DNA of 64,000 bases, taken from Oscillospiraceae bacterium (GTDB lineage Bacteria > Bacillota > Clostridia > UMGS1840 > HGM11507). The stretch is from contig SVKB01000003.1 in NCBI GenBank assembly GCA_015068665.1, forward strand, positions 1-64,000, written 5' to 3'. Below the pieces are notes generated by a model. The model was not told where the DNA came from. It was given only the letters and a program-made list of their open reading frames with translations, and searched no databases. Numbering within the stretch: the first letter of the stretch is position 1; every line of letters begins with the position of its first letter. Positions 58,867 through 64,000 of the stretch are shown piece after piece. Made by a program: the position numbers and the translations under genes.

Positions 58867-59967
58867 TTATCTCCTTGAAGCATTTTTATAAAAGTTCTCA
58901 AGCATTTTCGCGCTGTCGCTGATGTTATACCCCGATTGCCGCATTTTTTCTGCCATTGTTATATCGTGTCCCTCGGTAGCTTTTTTAAGTATTTCTCTTG
59001 CCCATATCTCCTTGGAAGCTTTTAAAGATAAAAAACTGATTTTGTTATATTCGTCAAATTCATCAGTTACTTCATCCGACATAACAGCAGGAAGACCGTT
59101 AGACAGTACCTCAATTCCGGTTACAGGTAATCCTTCAAATAAGGATGGCAATACAAATACATCAAAGCCGCTTAAAAGCTCATTAACATCATTTCTGTTT
59201 CCCAAAAGGAATACCTTATCGTCTATTCCAAGAGCTTTTGCTTTGTCAAGAATTTCGTCCTTTTTTTCTCCCTCGCCGCAAATACACAATATGGCATTAT
59301 CTTTAAGTTTTACAATCTCAGCAAAGATTTCAACCAGAAAAACTTGATTTTTTTGTTCCGAAAGTCTTCCTATGTTACCGATAACCAGCTTGTTTTTCCA
59401 GTTCATTTTTTCTCTGACTGCATCCCGTTTTTCTACTGAAAACCTGAAATTGTCAATCTTTATACCGTTCTTTAATAAATTAAACTTTTTGCGCCCGAAC
59501 ATTTTATAGCCTGCCTTAATCCCGCAGGAAAAATAATCGGTTACTATCAGGGGGTTAATCAGACGACTAAAAAGCATTAAGCATTTTTTGAAAAAAGTTG
59601 GTTTATCGATTTTGGTTGCGTGTGCATGTGCTATTCTTGTGCGAATTCCACATTTTTTTGCATAATATAAAGGGATAAAGGATTGGTAATTCTGGTGAGC
59701 ATGAACTATGTCATAATTGCCGTTATTAATAATTTTTGTAAGTTCATCTTTATACGCTTTATAGCTTTCGCTCTTCCGGGGGAGAACATATACCCGGGAA
59801 CCAGATTGTTCAGCCTCATTTAAACGTTCGGGAGTTGGAGGAGTGAAAATTGCAAAATCAAATTTAATCATGGATTTGTCAATGTTATGATAGTGGTTTA
59901 AAACTACTGATGTTATACCGCCGACTCCAAGCCCGGGCTGAATTTGTAAAACTCTTATTTTGTTCAT
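58867..59967 (-). CDS. Glycosyltransferase family 4 (EpsF-like), cluster 2
   Basis: 366-residue GT-B enzyme: RVLQIQPGLGVGGITSVVLNHY, HAHQNYQSFIPLYYAKKCGIRTRIAHAHA, GNIGRLSEQKNQVFLVEIF and LPSLFEGLPVTGIEVLSNGLP. The two-GT pattern in tandem is common in biofilm and capsule loci. Start after GAGGATA. Confidence 0.9.
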   Translation of the reverse strand: MNKIRVLQIQPGLGVGGITSVVLNHYHNIDKSMIKFDFAIFTPPTPERLNEAEQSGSRVYVLPRKSESYKAYKDELTKIINNGNYDIVHAHQNYQSFIPLYYAKKCGIRTRIAHAHATKIDKPTFFKKCLMLFSRLINPLIVTDYFSCGIKAGYKMFGRKKFNLLKNGIKIDNFRFSVEKRDAVREKMNWKNKLVIGNIGRLSEQKNQVFLVEIFAEIVKLKDNAILCICGEGEKKDEILDKAKALGIDDKVFLLGNRNDVNELLSGFDVFVLPSLFEGLPVTGIEVLSNGLPAVMSDEVTDEFDEYNKISFLSLKASKEIWAREILKKATEGHDITMAEKMRQSGYNISDSAKMLENFYKNASRR

Positions 59968-59991
59968 GTAAATATCCTCTTGTTTAATAAA

Positions 59992-61176
59992 TTATAATTT
60001 TTTCAATGTCTTTATAATAGTTTTTTTAAGTTTTTGTGGTAACAGGCTTACAATTTTTTCTATAAAATAATCCTTTGGAATAAGAAACCTTTTTCTTGTA
60101 GCTTTAAATCCCAAGGTGTAAAGTATTTTATATATTTTTTTTCTTATTTCAGGTATACAATCCTTGTGCTCTGAATTTATAGTGCCATTCTCCTTGCTGA
60201 TACGGGCTATTGTAACAGGAGTAATGGCGAATTGCTTTTTCAGTATATCACTAAGAAGCTTGGTGCCGTTATCAGTGTTGACAGCGGCAAAGGAAACTCC
60301 CTTGGCAGTATCAATACTGTTCACATCACATCCCCAGAAATCTCCTACTGTAATATCAGAAGCTCTTTTGCTTCCTCTGAAGGGACATTCATAACAGGTG
60401 TACCGATTTAAGTATCCATTTATAAAGCCGTAAAAATAGGCGTTTAATTTTCCGGGTTCATAATGTTTTTTTCCGTTTATGGTGTAGCTTGTAACATGTC
60501 CCCATCCTTTTAACGTTTTATCCCTGAACTGATAGTCGGATATAACACCCTTATGCTTATTCTGAAGATATTTTATATTTTCCTCAAAAAAGGTTTGTGA
60601 TGGCATACCGTGGCAAAGAAAATCCATTGTGTAAAGGTTATCATAAGGTTTTCTTAGGAAATTTTTAAGACCGGCAACCTGACAGGGAGCACCTGTGAAA
60701 AAAACAGTTCTTCCTTTTTCAAGATATTCCTTTACTCTTATAAAAGAATCCGATGTATCACTTGATACATACTTGGAGCCCTGCATTTTTTCAAGCCCAT
60801 CAATGCTTTCGGTCTCAGCTGTTATTGCTTCAAAGCTTGTATTGAATATACAACCGAAAACTATTCCGCCGGCTTTGATTACTTCTTTGGCAATGCCTAT
60901 AAATACTCCGCCTGAAGCGCTTTTTAAAAGTGAAGCTTCATCCATGTGCTGCAATGAATAGGTTTCTCTGATTTCTTCTTTTACGGGCGGATTGGAAACC
61001 GGGCACACCTTGTGACAAATTCCGCAATCAATGCATTTTTCTGCGTCAAATGCAGGATATAAAAATCCTTCTTCGTCCTTTGTCAGCTTTATGGCATTAA
61101 CAGGACAGGCGTGCTCGCATGCTCTGCATCCGCTGCATTTAGTTTTATCAAGGGTATGAAGGTATATATTATCCAT
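59992..61176 (-). CDS. F420-dehydrogenase-beta-like Fe-S protein of polysaccharide loci
   Basis: ATG 61176 follows GGAGG and gives the right start; upstream codons overlap the next gene. Two ferredoxin-type clusters are visible, CSGCRACEHACP and CIDCGICHKVCP, followed by the coenzyme-F420 hydrogenase beta N- and C-terminal domains with FTGAPCQVAGLKNFL and CYECPFRGSKRASDITVGDFWG. Despite the name, such proteins in EPS clusters pair with pyruvyl transferases and need not use F420. Their reaction is unknown, probably a redox change of a sugar or lipid intermediate. It overlaps the pyruvyl-transferase gene by 8 bp. Confidence 0.9.
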   Translation of the reverse strand: MDNIYLHTLDKTKCSGCRACEHACPVNAIKLTKDEEGFLYPAFDAEKCIDCGICHKVCPVSNPPVKEEIRETYSLQHMDEASLLKSASGGVFIGIAKEVIKAGGIVFGCIFNTSFEAITAETESIDGLEKMQGSKYVSSDTSDSFIRVKEYLEKGRTVFFTGAPCQVAGLKNFLRKPYDNLYTMDFLCHGMPSQTFFEENIKYLQNKHKGVISDYQFRDKTLKGWGHVTSYTINGKKHYEPGKLNAYFYGFINGYLNRYTCYECPFRGSKRASDITVGDFWGCDVNSIDTAKGVSFAAVNTDNGTKLLSDILKKQFAITPVTIARISKENGTINSEHKDCIPEIRKKIYKILYTLGFKATRKRFLIPKDYFIEKIVSLLPQKLKKTIIKTLKKL

Positions 61177-62260
61177 TGAGCGCCTCCTCCAAAAAAGTGT
61201 AGGCTTTTTTTCTTTCAGTATCCAGTATTTTATTAACCGGTTCAAAATCAATTGTTTTTTCGGTAACAGCTTCGTCAAATTGTGTACCTGTTAACCTATC
61301 CTCAAGACTTGTAATACGCAGGATGCTTTCAAGTCTGGAATTATATTCGTTTCTTTTTATTGCCAAAAATTGTTTATTCAGATTTATGGAGAACACAAGG
61401 GCATGAAATGAATTTGTAACGACAAAATCGGCATGATAGATAAGAGAAATAAAATCCTCGACCGGTCTGTGGGTCATAAGAATATCTACCATTTCCGGTT
61501 TTTTCATTTCCCAGGATAATTTAACAAGCTTAAGGCCCTTTTTGTCTGCAATTTTTCTGGCAATCTCGGTTGCATTGTTATCCTCATTATAAAGAAGCAT
61601 AAGCAACAGGTATTTATCTTTGATAAGCCGTCCTGAGGCAAGCTTAAGCCATTCCTCTTTCTCAAGCTGTAGTGTAGGGTCTGTTATACAGACGGAGGCG
61701 TATCCCATTTTTTTTAAAATATCAACTGCCGATTCTTCCCTTACCGATAAAGCCGAATAATCCTTTATATACGGTGATATGATTTTTTCTTCCTCAGGTT
61801 CAAGCTCTGTATTACCAATGCTTGCTGCGTATGCGATTCTTTTTATATTTTTATCTCCGAATTGAAGAAAGAAAGCCTTATCCATATTACAGTATCCGCT
61901 GTTCCACACCTGATCACTTCCCGTGCAGTAGATATCGGCCTCAGGCGGATTTTTGCATAACTGCTCATATGATTTATAAGGCTTTGTCATAGATAAATTT
62001 CTTCTCAGAAATTTCCAGAAGGTCTGCTGCTTTAAAAAAATTGATCCGACTCTTAAAAGTCTGTATAGAGTATCTTTAACAAAACCGTTGCTTTTTTGTA
62101 TATGAAATATCATATGTTTTGTCTGCCAGCTTTTGGGGATATAATCGATAATTTCAGTTTCCATACCGTGTTTTTTCAGTATTTCCTGTGTTGCATATGC
62201 TTGTAATACGGAACCGTAGTTAAATACCCTGTGAAGTGTTATTATTGAAACCTTCTTCAT
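61169..62260 (-). CDS. Polysaccharide pyruvyl transferase family protein (second)
   Basis: 363 residues: VSIITLHRVFNYGSVLQAYATQEIL, YCTGSDQVWNSGYCNMDKAFFL, YAASIGNTE, VCITDPTLQL and VVTNSFHALVFSINLNKQF. It is clearly of the same family as the protein at 56600 but not a recent duplicate. GGAGG lies before the ATG, and it overlaps the Fe-S protein gene, its likely partner. Confidence 0.9.
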   Translation of the reverse strand: MKKVSIITLHRVFNYGSVLQAYATQEILKKHGMETEIIDYIPKSWQTKHMIFHIQKSNGFVKDTLYRLLRVGSIFLKQQTFWKFLRRNLSMTKPYKSYEQLCKNPPEADIYCTGSDQVWNSGYCNMDKAFFLQFGDKNIKRIAYAASIGNTELEPEEEKIISPYIKDYSALSVREESAVDILKKMGYASVCITDPTLQLEKEEWLKLASGRLIKDKYLLLMLLYNEDNNATEIARKIADKKGLKLVKLSWEMKKPEMVDILMTHRPVEDFISLIYHADFVVTNSFHALVFSINLNKQFLAIKRNEYNSRLESILRITSLEDRLTGTQFDEAVTEKTIDFEPVNKILDTERKKAYTFLEEALNG

Positions 62261-62274
62261 ATTTCCTCCTAGGA

Positions 62275-63252
62275 TTATCTTATTCTAAGATATATATTAA
62301 GCAATCCGGAAGTGAAATTAATACCGAACAGCTTTGTTAAAATGTTTAATATCAGGTATCGTGTTCCTTTTCTTACTTTGAGCAACCACCTGAAGCTTTT
62401 TATTGTTTCATAAAAAGCTTGTTTTTCTTTTTTTTCAAGACCGCCGTAGCACGCAAGCGCTATCGGATATTCATAAGAAAGATTACTTAAAACAAATTTC
62501 TTTTGTGAAGGTGATAGCTGCTTTGATATTTCGCTCCATTTTTTTAAAATATATAAAAAATCGGAAATATTTTTACTCCCCAAAGTGTTTGTTATGGACC
62601 CCTGGCGGTTCTGGCGGTAGTAATAATAATCTATATCACAATAATCAAAGGTGTCAGCGATGCAGAAGAGCTTCAGTGACCAGTCAATGTCTTCGCTTAA
62701 AAGTCCTTTCTTAAATAACAGATTCTCGTTTTTTAAAAAAAGCTCTCTTTTTATAAGCTTGGTACAGGCAGAAGCGGGAAATTTTGGAGCTTCGGAAAGG
62801 TTTGAAAGAGCCTCGTCGCAGGATAAATTTCTTACTTTATCAGCTGTGATGCCGTCTCCGATACCAATTGAGGTACCGTCCGGAAAAAATTTTTTAGCTT
62901 CAAGCAAAATAACATCTGCGCGGCTTGAATCCGCCACACGGGCAATTGCCTTTAAACTGTTTTTGGCAATATAATCGTCCGAATCCACAAAAAGAATATA
63001 TTGATTTTTAGCTTCTTTAAGACCTGCATTCCTCGCATCGGACAGTCCGCCGTTCTCCTTATGTACAACTCTTATGCAGTCGTGTTTTTTTGCATATTCA
63101 TCACAAATAGCAGGAGAATTATCTGTAGAGCCGTCATTTACAAGGATTATTTCTTTATTTTCAAAATCCTGTGAAATAATACTGTCAACACATTCTTCAA
63201 GATACTTTTCCACATTATATACGGGAATAATTATGCTGATGCTTATATCCAT
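62275..63252 (-). CDS. Glycosyltransferase family 2, cluster 2
   Basis: 325-residue GT-A enzyme: ISIIIPVYNVEKYLEECVDS, LVNDGSTDNSPAICDEYAKK, ENGGLSDARNAGL and FVDSDDYIA. SEDIDWSLKLF matches the acceptor-side ED motif. It lies 14 bp before the pyruvyl-transferase gene. Confidence 0.9.
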   Translation of the reverse strand: MDISISIIIPVYNVEKYLEECVDSIISQDFENKEIILVNDGSTDNSPAICDEYAKKHDCIRVVHKENGGLSDARNAGLKEAKNQYILFVDSDDYIAKNSLKAIARVADSSRADVILLEAKKFFPDGTSIGIGDGITADKVRNLSCDEALSNLSEAPKFPASACTKLIKRELFLKNENLLFKKGLLSEDIDWSLKLFCIADTFDYCDIDYYYYRQNRQGSITNTLGSKNISDFLYILKKWSEISKQLSPSQKKFVLSNLSYEYPIALACYGGLEKKEKQAFYETIKSFRWLLKVRKGTRYLILNILTKLFGINFTSGLLNIYLRIR

Positions 63253-63269
63253 TTTTGCACCTCATGATT

Positions 63270-64000
63270 TTAAATTTCTTTATCTAGAAGCTTTTTAAAA
63301 GTATTACAAAAATTTTCAATAGTGAAATTCTCTGATATCTTCTTTGCTTCTTCGCTCATTTTATCAATGTCTTTTACAAGCATAAGTTCTAATGCTCGTC
63401 TGATATTATCAGAAAAAAAGTTTTTATCATATTCAGCAATTACTGAACATTTTTCATTTATAAGCTCCTTCATTGCCCCCCGGTTGCTTATTATAAGAGG
63501 AATACCGTTTGAAGCATATTCAATAACGGTCAGATTAAATGCATCCTGGCATATTGAAGGTATTACTCCCACATCGGCAACCTGATAAATATCGTTCATT
63601 TGTGAGTAAGGAACAAAGCCTGTGAAAATTATTCTTTTATCGTTTATATTTTTAATTGCTTCAACCGTTTGGTTAGTACCTTTGCCTGCTATAACAAGCT
63701 TCAGCTTTTCATTTTTAATTTCTGAAAAAGCCTTTGCAAGCTCATAAACGCCCTTATCACGGGTTATTCTGCCGGAATACATAAATACAAAATCATCCTT
63801 TCCGATTTTGTATTTATTTCGCATTTCGTCCCTTTTTCCGTTTTCTCTGAAGTTTTCAAGCCTTATGCCGTTATAAAGAGTTTTGATTTTATCCGACTGT
63901 TTTATTTCTTTTACAATGTTACCAAGCGTGTTACTGATAGTATAAATTTCATCATAGCAATCAAATATTTTTTCGGCATTTCCGGAATTTTTATTAAGAT
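63270..64000 (-). CDS. Glycosyltransferase family 4, N-terminal part outside the window
   Basis: The frame is open to the right edge without a start, so the gene is partial; the ATG at 63824 is internal. Visible are YNGIRLENFRENG, MYSGRITRDKGVYELAKAF and the acceptor-side EX7E region IPSICQDAFNLTVIEYASNGIP, in which the first position of the motif is D in place of E. Upstream cluster genes are expected to continue beyond 64000. Confidence 0.88.
   Translation of the reverse strand, partial: LNKNSGNAEKIFDCYDEIYTISNTLGNIVKEIKQSDKIKTLYNGIRLENFRENGKRDEMRNKYKIGKDDFVFMYSGRITRDKGVYELAKAFSEIKNEKLKLVIAGKGTNQTVEAIKNINDKRIIFTGFVPYSQMNDIYQVADVGVIPSICQDAFNLTVIEYASNGIPLIISNRGAMKELINEKCSVIAEYDKNFFSDNIRRALELMLVKDIDKMSEEAKKISENFTIENFCNTFKKLLDKEI

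Noticed and set aside
59992..61176. True coenzyme F420 hydrogenase/dehydrogenase
   Set aside because: No F420 synthesis or methanogenesis genes are near; the polysaccharide context matches the EPS-associated subgroup.

Overview
The window is low-GC chromosomal DNA of an endospore-forming anaerobic member of the Clostridia (Bacillota), probably an uncultured gut or related lineage. The evidence is strong AGGAGG-type ribosome binding sites, sigma-A promoters with 17-bp spacers, the gene order ylxM-ffh-rpsP-khpA-rimM-trmD-rplS-lepB-rbgA-rnhB-yraN, spoVT, ThyX instead of ThyA, long-form HPF, and the mltG-trmR-U32 set. Species cannot be named from sequence alone.

Layout. 1-1.65 kb is accessory: a gene tail, a four-helix-bundle protein, an unrecognised protein and two arrays of small hairpins. 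1.66-4.3 kb holds a frameshifted PHP phosphoesterase, an amidohydrolase and a Dus enzyme. 4.3-20.2 kb is one exopolysaccharide operon on the + strand, running from a strong promoter at 4327 to a terminator at 20174. It has a flippase, a priming sugar-phosphate transferase, six glycosyltransferases, a polymerase, a Wzz-like protein fused to a degenerate GGDEF domain, and a final EAL protein that keeps its catalytic residues. 20.2-22.7 kb (- strand) has yajC and two NAD-dependent dehydrogenases. 22.8-32.6 kb is a + strand housekeeping run (tagA-like, thyX, tmk, acyltransferases, MTHFS, CPBP protease, mltG, trmR, U32 protein, hpf). 32.6-36.5 kb is a repeat-rich accessory island containing a remnant of a REP-associated transposase, REP-type repeats, small exported or membrane proteins and hairpin arrays. 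36.5-46.8 kb is the conserved SRP/ribosome/RNase HII block plus an aminotransferase, proC and a ZIP transporter. 46.8-48.3 kb (- strand) has an asparaginase and an unknown protein.

48.4-53.97 kb is the most unusual segment. The 5' end of spoVT occurs three times (48434, 49961, 53355), and only the last copy leads into a complete gene. Between the copies lie a Fic protein gene with an inverted repeat over its promoter and a large gene joining a TIR/DUF4062-like N-terminus to eleven 46-residue TPR-type repeats that have exchanged DNA with one another. This looks like an insertion hotspot carrying candidate defence genes. 54.2-54.7 kb has a coiled-coil membrane protein. From 55.05 kb to the right edge lies a second surface-polysaccharide cluster on the - strand, with a flippase, two pyruvyl-transferase-family proteins, an Fe-S F420-dehydrogenase-beta-like protein and four glycosyltransferases; it continues past the window.

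A second recurring theme is non-coding: five arrays (about 127-319, 1333-1640, 33121-33219, 36175-36278, 36321-36427) in which short hairpins of differing sequence alternate with a constant 7-9-nt word. Each array has its own word, except that two share one.
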